A stretch of 40,587 nucleotides of DNA from a virus: the IMG/VR virus record IMGVR_UViG_3300020119_000106, positions 1 to 40,587 of that record. One strand, 5' to 3'. The position numbers and the translations under genes are program-made. Below are positions 27,300-35,126 of this stretch, in pieces. How positions within the stretch are numbered: position 1 is the first letter of the stretch; the number at the start of each line of letters is the position of its first letter. The notes beneath the pieces were generated by a model. That model worked only from the letters and a program-made list of their open reading frames with translations, did no database searches and was not told the DNA's origin.

Positions 27300-30200
27300 C
27301 AAACGATCCTGTCTGCGGGCTTGTTGAGCCGCGCGCCTTCTGGTGCACCATTTTCCAATGCCAAAGCGATCAGCGCAACGCCTTCTGTAGCGCTCGCTTC
27401 AGAAATCTGAACGCGAAGCGCGCTCAGTGAACGCTGCTCCGTCGAGCCGAGGTCAGTGAGTATCGTGCTGAGCTCTCCGACCACGGTATCGGGAGCGACG
27501 TTCGTGTAAACCCGAGTCGCCGTATGTGCGACACCGCGATCGGTGGTCTTGTCGACGGTCAGCGTGCACGCGCTGCGCAGCTCGAGCAGGGTTGATAGGC
27601 GCTGGACGCTACCTTGCTCGGTTGGGCCGAAGGGGCGCAGGTCTCCAGTGCGAACCTGCATCGTGATCGGTTGCGCAGCGTCGGCGAATGCGCCGTTCGT
27701 CACTTTGATAAAGGTCCCGTCGTTGATGTCCGACGTGAACATGGCGAGCTCGCCGCCATACCAAGAGCCAATCCCGTATTGAGCCGCAGGCGTGCCAAGC
27801 GCCCCAGAATCAGTAATAAGATCGACACTCCAGCACTTGTGCACGAGGTCATAGACAAGCTGCGCGCCCTGATTAGAAGCATTGACGCAGACCCAGCGCA
27901 CGGTTTGCTCCGTCGCCTTTACCAGGGCTGCACAGCCGCAAATCACCGGGTACGTGGCGAGCGTATCCATCACAGAGTCCACCGCTTGTGGTGCGCCGAA
28001 CCCGCGCGGCAGCAGGTACAGACCCCGTGATGTCTGGAAAAACACGCCGTCGTCACAAGCGAATACGCTGCGTGGCTCGATGCATCCAAGCGCAAATGGG
28101 AGTCGCGTGAGCCCGCCGAAGTCACCGATCCCCGCGTCGTCGGGCCCTTCGCCGCTGGCGATGTAAATGCCCTCCTGGGTGAACAGCACGAGCGAGTCGC
28201 ACCAGGCAATCCCCGTGCACGCGCTCGGCAGAACGATCCGGAAGGCGTCGGAGTCCGCAAAAGATGGCGATTGGTCGCCAAGAATCAGCTTTGACGCGTG
28301 CACCACGTCGGGGCGAATCAGCCCTCCCACGTATAGCCGGCCACCGCCGACGCATGCGAAGCGTCCACCCGGCGGGAAGGTGTTGGCCAGCGTCTGCCCG
28401 ACCTGGGTATACACTATCGGCTGAACCGCAGCCGTCGCGTCGCCGAGCCGGTCGACCACCGACACCGTTCCCGTCGCGGCGATCCCAGGGCCGCTGATGA
28501 TTGCCACCAAATAGAACGTCTTGTCGTTGCTCAGCGTTCGATAGATTTCGATCGAATAGCTGGCTCGCTGAGTCGCTCCGAGCTGGGCAATCACTAGCGT
28601 GTTCTGTGTCTGCCCAGCGCCCATTGTCGCTTTGACCGGGTTCGCCGGGGCAGAAAGCTCAAAACGGCCGGCGCCATTATTCGACCGGAACACGACCGTG
28701 TAGTAGTAGTCCGACGAGGCGGTGAGCGAGCCGCCGGCTGCGGGCGTAATTGTGAGAATCGCCGGCTGATGGAGGAACCCCTCCTCGACGGCGCCCCGAT
28801 CATCCACGCGGGTTAGCGTCCCCATCGGAACGAAGCTGCAGGTGTCGGCGAAGGCCGATTGCACCGATCGCCGCGAGGGCGAATCGCTGAAGTGCTTCAG
28901 CTGCAAGATCCGGAACTCGTGACCCGAGGCGACGCCAGCGCCGCTTTTAGAGATCTGCGACGGTAGGGGGATTGCGTAGGCCGCGCTCGTGCCGATTCTA
29001 GAGACGACGGGTAGTCCTTTGAGATCCACCGCCGCCGACGTGACCAGGATGTCTTGAGCCGAGAACTGGATCGGGCACGAGGCAGGAGAAATCCCGCTCG
29101 GGGCAGGGAGCCTCAATAACACCGCGTAGTACGGGCCGCCCGTCTCAACCTTTGCCCAGATGTAGCAGAGCGTGCCCACGCTAAACGGGACCGATAGCGG
29201 GTAAAGGCACGGCTGGATATTCACGCCCGACAGCACTGCTGTCGTCGACACGTCAACAAAAGAAAAGGTCCCCGGCGCCGCCCCTGCGATCGCTGAAGCG
29301 TAAACGGCGCGGGCGCTACCATTCGACAGCAGCGCCAGTAGCGGGCGCGACGTATCCGCCGCCGAAAGGGTCTGCGTGCCGACTAGCGCGCCGAGCCCAG
29401 TCGCGTACACGCGAACCTTGGAGGTCGTCGATGCTGTAATCGCGTAACCGACATAGATGGGTGTAGTCGTCGAGCCAACGATCGAAGACGACGTGATCGG
29501 GTTCGCCTCTGCGAACGTCGTCGTTGAGGATTGCGCCAGCGCCGCGCTCAAAAGCCCGAATGTCAGCGCGTTGCCACCGTAGGTCGTAACGAACAGGCAA
29601 TTGGTGGAATTGTACGGGTACACGTCCCAGGAGAGCGTTCCGCCTCCAGTAACAATAATCTCGGCACCGAAGCCGGTCAGCGACGTGAGCACTCGGCCAC
29701 GGATTGTCGTGTCTCCGGCGTTCAAATAGGTCAGCGCTAGGGTGGAGCCGATCAAGACCAGCCGCGGGTACAGGATGCCGCCTACTCCTAGCGCCGCCGC
29801 CCGGAAGTCCTGCATAAAAGCCAGGGTCTGGTTTGTGGCTTCGACCGCGGTTACCCGAATAATTTTGTCAGTAGCGAAGGACGGGTCTGTGTACGTGACC
29901 GCGGTCCACAGATACCCGAATGCGTAGCAGGAGGCGCAAGGCGTCGTGTCCTGTCCGGCGGGAGACCGAGTTGGGACTGGGAAAAAAGAGGTATCCGGCA
30001 GCCAGCCGCTCACCGCGCCAGCGACGCGCGGCATAAGCGTCGGATTGTCGATAGCGACAGCCGATATGAAGTCCGCTCCAGCCTGGTCGTACAGAGAGCA
30101 TCCGTCGTCAGTGATGATGAACGACGACTCCAGCGCGCCACCGATACAGCGCGCCGCATTCCCGCTGGGCGTCGTTGCTCCTGGATAGGCGTAGCCGAAG

Positions 30201-30343
30201 CGCTTTCCGATGCGCCCATTCTTGCGCATGCGCGCATTCTGCATGTACGACAGCGCAGGCAGCTGAAGCACCGCGCGCTCGATGCCCTCGTTTTGGCCCT
30301 GCTCGAACACGGCCGCGGTGAGCTTGATCTTTGGATCTCCCAT
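27299..30343 (-). CDS. Tail nozzle / tail tubular B-like protein (1014 aa)
   Basis: ATG 30343 overlaps the previous stop. The N-terminus (ALSYMQNARMRKNGRIGKRF) and the many beta repeats with Gly and aromatic turns match the large nozzle (tail tubular B, or stabilisation) proteins of short-tailed phages. The region GGRLYVGGLIRPDVVHAS, then SLVLFTQEGIYIASGEGPDD, is propeller-like and is shared by this group. Its length (1014) is at the high end. It forms the distal tail tube through which DNA leaves. Confidence 0.75.
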   Translation of the reverse strand: MGDPKIKLTAAVFEQGQNEGIERAVLQLPALSYMQNARMRKNGRIGKRFGYAYPGATTPSGNAARCIGGALESSFIITDDGCSLYDQAGADFISAVAIDNPTLMPRVAGAVSGWLPDTSFFPVPTRSPAGQDTTPCASCYAFGYLWTAVTYTDPSFATDKIIRVTAVEATNQTLAFMQDFRAAALGVGGILYPRLVLIGSTLALTYLNAGDTTIRGRVLTSLTGFGAEIIVTGGGTLSWDVYPYNSTNCLFVTTYGGNALTFGLLSAALAQSSTTTFAEANPITSSSIVGSTTTPIYVGYAITASTTSKVRVYATGLGALVGTQTLSAADTSRPLLALLSNGSARAVYASAIAGAAPGTFSFVDVSTTAVLSGVNIQPCLYPLSVPFSVGTLCYIWAKVETGGPYYAVLLRLPAPSGISPASCPIQFSAQDILVTSAAVDLKGLPVVSRIGTSAAYAIPLPSQISKSGAGVASGHEFRILQLKHFSDSPSRRSVQSAFADTCSFVPMGTLTRVDDRGAVEEGFLHQPAILTITPAAGGSLTASSDYYYTVVFRSNNGAGRFELSAPANPVKATMGAGQTQNTLVIAQLGATQRASYSIEIYRTLSNDKTFYLVAIISGPGIAATGTVSVVDRLGDATAAVQPIVYTQVGQTLANTFPPGGRFACVGGGRLYVGGLIRPDVVHASKLILGDQSPSFADSDAFRIVLPSACTGIAWCDSLVLFTQEGIYIASGEGPDDAGIGDFGGLTRLPFALGCIEPRSVFACDDGVFFQTSRGLYLLPRGFGAPQAVDSVMDTLATYPVICGCAALVKATEQTVRWVCVNASNQGAQLVYDLVHKCWSVDLITDSGALGTPAAQYGIGSWYGGELAMFTSDINDGTFIKVTNGAFADAAQPITMQVRTGDLRPFGPTEQGSVQRLSTLLELRSACTLTVDKTTDRGVAHTATRVYTNVAPDTVVGELSTILTDLGSTEQRSLSALRVQISEASATEGVALIALALENGAPEGARLNKPADRIV

Positions 30344-30771
30344 CAGGCCGCCCACCAGTTTGCGCCGTCGTAGTACAGCAAGAACAATCCAACCGTTCCG
30401 GCTCCGTAGAACTTGCTGGTCGCGTTGTTGACGAGCCTCGCGACGTTGTTAGCCATGCCAGACGGCTTGATTGTCAAGGTGTTCGCAGCCGCGCGCTTGA
30501 GCAACCACGCAAACCCGGGCTTACCGTCAGAGGGCGCGGACAAGACCAAGAGCACATTGCCCGTCGTGACATCGCACAGCGCAATCTGGCCGGTCGTGAT
30601 GATCGACTTATCGACGCTGGTGTTTGGATTGACCCGCACCTGTGCCGGCTGGTCAATTTTCCCATCCGAAAGCGCCTGCGTCTCGGTGGCGACGTTCTGT
30701 TCGAAGCGTGACAGCTGCTGGCCGAGGCGAGACGCGTTATCGGTGATGAATTGCTTGATGAGCTCGAGCAT
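30343..30771 (-). CDS. Small fibre-like tail protein (142 aa)
   Basis: ATG 30771 overlaps the connector stop. A helical N-terminus (ELIKQFITDNASRLGQQLSR) precedes a beta-rich part (ITTGQIALCDVTTGNVLLVL and NTLTIKPSG). It ends in GLFLLYYDGANWW, a C-terminal motif common in trimeric phage fibre or head-spike proteins. Likely a structural protein attached at the connector or tail; exact position unknown. Confidence 0.6.
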   Translation of the reverse strand: MLELIKQFITDNASRLGQQLSRFEQNVATETQALSDGKIDQPAQVRVNPNTSVDKSIITTGQIALCDVTTGNVLLVLSAPSDGKPGFAWLLKRAAANTLTIKPSGMANNVARLVNNATSKFYGAGTVGLFLLYYDGANWWAA

Positions 30772-31517
30772 CAAATCCACCGCCGGTCAGCAGCCCACTC
30801 GGGGAACTGGCGGTAAGCGTCGATGTCTACCACTTGCGGAGTCGCCCCCTGGGCGCGCTTGTCGGCCATCTCCTGCACGCGGTCGCGCTCGAGCTGGAAA
30901 AGCGCCATCAAGTCGCTTGCGTCGAGCTTCGCAATCACGCGCATCTCTACCGCAGCCTTCAGCGCGATGATTTTCTGCCAGCCGTTGACGGTCGTGAAAA
31001 AGTCGTTCGTCAGGTTGACCAGCGGCGTGAACGCCGGCACGTAACGCAGCGTTGCGCCGATGATAGTGGTCGGCACCGGCAGAAACTCAACCTGCGAAGT
31101 GGTCGTCGCGCCGGAAACGAGCGACTGCACGCCCTTGATTCGGTAGCCTTTCGGCGTGCGCCGCCCCCACGTCTGAAAGTTCATCAGGCGCATGCGCTCT
31201 GCCTGCTCGAACGGGGCGACGTATTCCCAGTCGTCAGCCGCCCAGGGCAGATGAATTGTCTGCTCCTGGTAGAAGTCGCTCGGCAGGTCGTAAACCGACG
31301 TGGCTGGGACGATGCTGATCGTCGCGTCCTTGACGTAGTACTCGTGCCCGCCGCTCGCCACGAGCAGGTCATAGAGCTCGCCGATCGCGCCGTTGATGAG
31401 CGTCGTGACCGAGCCTGAGCCCGCGTCGGGAATGAACGCATTCGCGCCGCCAGGGCGCTGGTCGGAGTAGAGCCGGGCGAGGTCAATCAGACCCTGGAGA
31501 TTGATTTCACTCGCCAC
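30771..31517 (-). CDS. Head-tail connector / tail tubular A-like protein (248 aa)
   Basis: GTG 31517. The N-terminal helices (LQGLIDLARLYSDQRPGG), strand part (YDLPSDFYQEQTIHLPW) and C-terminal helices (LFQLERDRVQEMADKRAQG) fit the adaptor proteins that join portal to nozzle in podoviruses (T7 gp11, P22 gp4). Its place directly before the nozzle gene supports this. Confidence 0.65.
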   Translation of the reverse strand: MASEINLQGLIDLARLYSDQRPGGANAFIPDAGSGSVTTLINGAIGELYDLLVASGGHEYYVKDATISIVPATSVYDLPSDFYQEQTIHLPWAADDWEYVAPFEQAERMRLMNFQTWGRRTPKGYRIKGVQSLVSGATTTSQVEFLPVPTTIIGATLRYVPAFTPLVNLTNDFFTTVNGWQKIIALKAAVEMRVIAKLDASDLMALFQLERDRVQEMADKRAQGATPQVVDIDAYRQFPEWAADRRWI

Positions 31518-31531
31518 GGCTCACGCCTCTT

Positions 31532-31762
31532 TCAGGATTCGTCGGACTTGTATTTGCTCTGGCAGTTCAACACGAACGTCTCGAGCGCCTCGGAGGCGGC
31601 CGCCCAATCCTTGCGCGCGCCCGCCTCGTAGAAGTCGCGGGCGGCGACGGTGTTCGAGTCCTCGTCTCCCTCGTCGTCCATTCCTTCGCCTTCGGGCATG
31701 TCGCCCTTGCCGAGCCCCTTGGGGAGCAAGGCAAGGAGCTCTTCACCGCCCTTGTCCGCCAT
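31532..31762 (-). CDS. Small acidic protein (76 aa)
   Basis: ATG 31762 in a TGATG overlap. Acidic Gly-rich N-terminal half (MPEGEGMDDEGDEDS) and a helical C-terminus (DWAAASEALETFVLNC). Sits between decoration-like and connector genes. Possibly a head-completion or assembly factor; no family recognised. Confidence 0.6.
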   Translation of the reverse strand: MADKGGEELLALLPKGLGKGDMPEGEGMDDEGDEDSNTVAARDFYEAGARKDWAAASEALETFVLNCQSKYKSDES

Positions 31763-32163
31763 CAGACGGTCCCCGAGTCACACACGATGACAGTGCCGCT
31801 GATGAAGTTCTGCGCGCCGGCAGCGGGCGGGTCCTGAACCGCGTTCGAGTTGTCCACGATGAGGATATCAACCGTCGCCGGAGTCGACGTGCCGAAGTTG
31901 GCAATCGGCCCCGGCTGCGCCCAGCGCTGCACGCCAGTGCCCGCGACGTTGAGTTCGCAGGAAGTGCCGCAGTGAATCTTCCAGGCGTGAGTCAGCGTGA
32001 GCCGGAAGATCCCCTGGCTCACCCGCACGCAGCTTGCAATGAACAAGTTTTGCGGGTTGCCGGGGCTCGTGGGCGGGTTCGCCGCGTCGACGAAGAACTT
32101 GAACTCGATGTAACGGACGCCGGGGGTGTTCTCGGCGCCATGGTACATGCCGACGTCGGCCAT
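31762..32163 (-). CDS. Hypothetical virion protein (133 aa)
   Basis: ATG 32163 overlaps the upstream stop (TAATG). Beta-rich, with two closely spaced Cys (HCGTSCELNV) and strand patterns (FRLTLTHAWKIHC and ATVDILIVD). Likely a capsid-associated or decoration protein by position after the capsid gene; not recognised by family. Confidence 0.55.
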   Translation of the reverse strand: MADVGMYHGAENTPGVRYIEFKFFVDAANPPTSPGNPQNLFIASCVRVSQGIFRLTLTHAWKIHCGTSCELNVAGTGVQRWAQPGPIANFGTSTPATVDILIVDNSNAVQDPPAAGAQNFISGTVIVCDSGTV

Positions 32164-32669
32164 TAGTTCCCCGTGAATTCACCGCGACGAAAGCGGACGT
32201 TGATGATCGAAACCGGCACGACCACACCGGCTCCAGATTTCGCGATGTTCAGCCACAAGCCGCCGCCGGCCGGAATCGCCGCACCCGCCGAGGTCAGCAA
32301 GGTGAACGACTTCGACTGATTCTGGCTGATGTTGCCCGAGTCAGTGATCGCCGTGGTGATGCTCAGTCCGGTCGCCGTCGCGCCGCCCACGCCGTCGTTG
32401 CTCTTCAGCGCGATGGTGGCGAAGTTGGTGTTGTCGGCCGTGATGCCGGCACCGGTGCAAGTCAGCCGAGCGCTGACCATGTACACGGTGAAGTCGTAGG
32501 GGTTCGTCCACAGCAGCGTGTCCGCCGTTGCGGTCGAAGCCATGCCGTCCGCCGCGAGCTTGTCGAAACGCTCGTGGAAGTCCACGAGCTGAGCAACCGT
32601 AGGGCCGCCGCCGTATGGCGACGCCTGCGCGCCAACCATGGATTTTTGGAGATCGCCAATGTTTGACAT
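32163..32669 (-). CDS. Capsid-associated decoration or head-fibre protein (168 aa)
   Basis: ATG 32669 with GAGGAAA 10 nt upstream, a separate ribosome site in an otherwise overlapped operon, so it may be made in quantity. A helical N-terminus (VAQLVDFHERFDKLAADG) precedes an Ig-like beta region (YDFTVYMVSARLTCTG and GGLWLNIAKSGAGVVVPVSI). Position directly after the major capsid gene fits a head decoration protein. Confidence 0.6.
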   Translation of the reverse strand: MSNIGDLQKSMVGAQASPYGGGPTVAQLVDFHERFDKLAADGMASTATADTLLWTNPYDFTVYMVSARLTCTGAGITADNTNFATIALKSNDGVGGATATGLSITTAITDSGNISQNQSKSFTLLTSAGAAIPAGGGLWLNIAKSGAGVVVPVSIINVRFRRGEFTGN

Positions 32670-32687
32670 CTGGTTATTTCCTCAGGC

Positions 32688-33923
32688 TCAGAAGGTTGCG
32701 ATCACGCAATCCGCAGGGGTGTCGTTCTCGTTGTTGAAGTACGCGCCCAAGCGGTACTGGTAGTCGTCGCCGTTGGGGTTCCGCATAAACATCTTCAGAC
32801 CGTCGAAGTTCAGCAGCATCGGCACGTCGCCTGCGCTGCGGCGCGTCCACGACGTCGGGCGGAGCAGCCAGCAATTGCCGCGCTGCACATCGGTCTCATC
32901 GTGACAACGGATCGAACCGTTGCCCGTCAGGAGCTCGATGGCCTTGTAACCGACCTTCGGAGAATCGGTCGCGACGTCGATCACCTTGTAGGTGCTCTGG
33001 TCCTTGAAGATGTCGCGCATGTCGAGCGGGTTCAGGTACGCATCCGTGACGTTGATGTTTGCGTCCCGCGCTTCCGCGCCGGCATCAATCAGCGTCTGCG
33101 CCTTCGGACCCGAGCTGCCCACCCGGAAGCCGGACAGGTAATTCACGTCGCCAGCCGTGCCTCGGTTGACGCCGAGGAAGGAATCACCGCCACCCGGCTG
33201 GGTGATGGGATTCCAGCCGAGTACGCCAATGGGAACCAAGTTCTGGTCACCCTCGCGGATGATAATGTCGGAGGCCGCAGCCGCCGCAATCTGGTTCCAG
33301 TTGCCGCTCGAAAGCGTCAACGTGGCGTTGTTCGAGCCGTCGTTTCGCACGACCGAGCCGATTTCAACCGAGCGCCCGCTGTCCCGAAGGATGCCGGTTG
33401 CCGGGTTGATGAGCTGCACCTTCATGCCCTTGAAGAAGCCAGAGACCTGGGACTTCGCCGAAAGGGTGATGGTGCCGGTTGCGACGTTCGACCCGCTCGA
33501 GATGATGCCGCGCTGCCCGGAGCCATCCGACCAGAGCGAGCGAGACTCGGCGCGCGCGAACGAGTATCGCGAGCGATCCATCTGATGCTTCAAGAGCTCG
33601 ACGATTGCGCCTTTGCCCTTTTTGCCCGAGACGAACGCCTCACCCGTGATGCTGCCGACTTCGTACAGGCGGCGGCGCCCGAGCGAGAAGCGAACCTCTT
33701 GGGTTGCGCCGATGTTGCCGATTGCGGCCGAGATAGTCGCCGAGCCGCCCGCGCCAGGCGCGATGCTCACGACTACATACTTCGTGCCTTCACCGGTAAA
33801 CTCGGTGTCTTTGCCCATCTGCCCGATGAGCTTGGATGCCATGTACCCAGGGATCGAAATCTCGTCCGGGTAGAGAACTTTGAGTAAATTGGTGCTGGTT
33901 GCGACTGATTGGGGACCGGCCAT
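32688..33923 (-). CDS. Major capsid protein
   Basis: A 411-residue protein following the scaffold gene. The N-terminal arm (ATSTNLLKVLYPDEISIPGY) and a beta-rich, Gly-rich core (GTKYVVVSIAPGAGGSATIS, then SLGRRRLYEVGSITGEAFVS) resemble HK97-fold capsid proteins of podoviruses that use a separate scaffold. AYLNPLDMRDIFKD and GDVPMLLNFDGLKMFMRNPN mark the C-terminal part. Assignment rests on gene order (portal, scaffold, capsid), size and N-terminal pattern. Its ribosome site (GGAG, 7 nt before ATG 33923) is part of a hairpin. Confidence 0.8.
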   Translation of the reverse strand: MAGPQSVATSTNLLKVLYPDEISIPGYMASKLIGQMGKDTEFTGEGTKYVVVSIAPGAGGSATISAAIGNIGATQEVRFSLGRRRLYEVGSITGEAFVSGKKGKGAIVELLKHQMDRSRYSFARAESRSLWSDGSGQRGIISSGSNVATGTITLSAKSQVSGFFKGMKVQLINPATGILRDSGRSVEIGSVVRNDGSNNATLTLSSGNWNQIAAAAASDIIIREGDQNLVPIGVLGWNPITQPGGGDSFLGVNRGTAGDVNYLSGFRVGSSGPKAQTLIDAGAEARDANINVTDAYLNPLDMRDIFKDQSTYKVIDVATDSPKVGYKAIELLTGNGSIRCHDETDVQRGNCWLLRPTSWTRRSAGDVPMLLNFDGLKMFMRNPNGDDYQYRLGAYFNNENDTPADCVIATF

Positions 33924-33930
33924 AGCCTCA

Positions 33931-33952
33931 CTCCGCGTGGTGAGACGCGGAG
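33931..33952 (-). promoter_or_regulatory. RNA hairpin at the capsid gene ribosome site
   Basis: On the minus-strand RNA, CTCCGCGT pairs perfectly with ACGCGGAG (8 bp) around a 6-nt loop. The 3' arm contains the GGAG ribosome site of the major capsid gene. No U run follows, so a terminator is unlikely. Better read as a translational switch or an RNA-processing site between scaffold and capsid genes. Confidence 0.6.
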
Positions 33953-33965
33953 CAAACGCTGAGGA

Positions 33966-35120
33966 TTATTCCTCGCCGTCTAGGAGCAGTCCTCCAAGGC
34001 CAATGTCTCGAAAGAAGCTCGCAGGTGTTTGCCGCGCGATCTCGGCGACCCGCTCCTGCTCAGTCATCGGGCGGCGCGTGCCACCGGTCAGCTCTGAGAG
34101 GGCTGCGGGAATCGTTGCTCGGGGTGGCGGGCTCGGCGCCTGTTTCGCGGCTTCGGTTCGAGCTGTCGCGGGCTCGCCCAGCGCGGGGCTGGCAGTTCGT
34201 CTTTCGTCCGTCGCTTGAGCGTTGCTGGCGTGGACCGGCTGGAACAACTCCGATTGCACCTTGAGGCGCGATTCGAGGATACCGAACGCGCGCGCGTTGT
34301 CAAGTGGAGCACGATGCTGATTGTAGTAGTCGACCTTGATGGCGTTCAGGTGCTCTTTGATTTCGTTGCGCGTGCGCTGGTCGTCGGCGAGCCGAGCAAC
34401 AAGCGGGAAGTGCTCAGCCGCCTCCGGCGACGCCGCGATGCTCACCATCTGCTCCTTCAGATTCTCGATGGTCTGCGCGCGCTCGCGGGTCGGCCCCTGC
34501 TCGGCGAGCTGCTGCAACTGCTGTCGCATTTCCCCGAGCTGAGCCATGATTTCAGGCGGGACAGCGGACTTTTGCACCTTGCCGCCGGCCACCGCCTGCG
34601 AAATCTCAGTCCAAAAATCGAGTGGATCTTTGCGCGAGAGGTGCCCGAGGGTCTCGAGCACCGTCTTCGGGTCGCCACTGTTGAGCCCACGCTCGATGGC
34701 GCTGAGCATTGTGCCGCGCGCTTCGACCTGCTCCTTCAGCTCGAGCGTCTTACCCTTCGTTTTTTCGAAGCGCTCCTCTTTTGCCGTAGCTCGAGCAACG
34801 GCCGCGTTCGCTTTTCGCGTCGCCTCCCGCGCAGCGTCACGCGCCGCAAGCAAGCGATCTCGAATCTCTTTGGCGCGTTGCGGCGTGAGCGGCTTCGACT
34901 CATCGTCCAAATCAGCAAGGTCGTCTTCGGGCTGGAACTTGCCCTTTTCGTCGCGCGCTTTCGTTGCCGCCGCTTCGGCTTTCGCGATTTCGCCAGGGCC
35001 TTCACTCGGCTCATCGTCGAACAGCCCCAAGCTCGACACGAACTCGTCCAGAGCGGCGCTCGGCGCGACATCCGCGGTCGTTCCGGTCGGGGTGGTTACT
35101 GCTGCTACCTGGTCTGACAT
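33966..35120 (-). CDS. Scaffolding protein
   Basis: A 384-residue acidic, largely helical protein between portal and capsid genes, the standard place for the scaffold. It has a disordered N-terminus (ASKP/DDEP-rich), long charged helices (RDRLLAARDAAREATRKANA, then LGEMRQQLQQLAEQG) and a Pro-rich stretch. A C-terminal segment follows (QTPASFFRDIGLGGLLLDGE), which would bind capsid subunits. ATG 35120 has GAGGA just upstream, overlapping the portal stop. It would guide capsid assembly and then leave or be degraded; no protease is seen. Confidence 0.7.
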   Translation of the reverse strand: MSDQVAAVTTPTGTTADVAPSAALDEFVSSLGLFDDEPSEGPGEIAKAEAAATKARDEKGKFQPEDDLADLDDESKPLTPQRAKEIRDRLLAARDAAREATRKANAAVARATAKEERFEKTKGKTLELKEQVEARGTMLSAIERGLNSGDPKTVLETLGHLSRKDPLDFWTEISQAVAGGKVQKSAVPPEIMAQLGEMRQQLQQLAEQGPTRERAQTIENLKEQMVSIAASPEAAEHFPLVARLADDQRTRNEIKEHLNAIKVDYYNQHRAPLDNARAFGILESRLKVQSELFQPVHASNAQATDERRTASPALGEPATARTEAAKQAPSPPPRATIPAALSELTGGTRRPMTEQERVAEIARQTPASFFRDIGLGGLLLDGEE

Positions 35121-35126
35121 GGTTCC

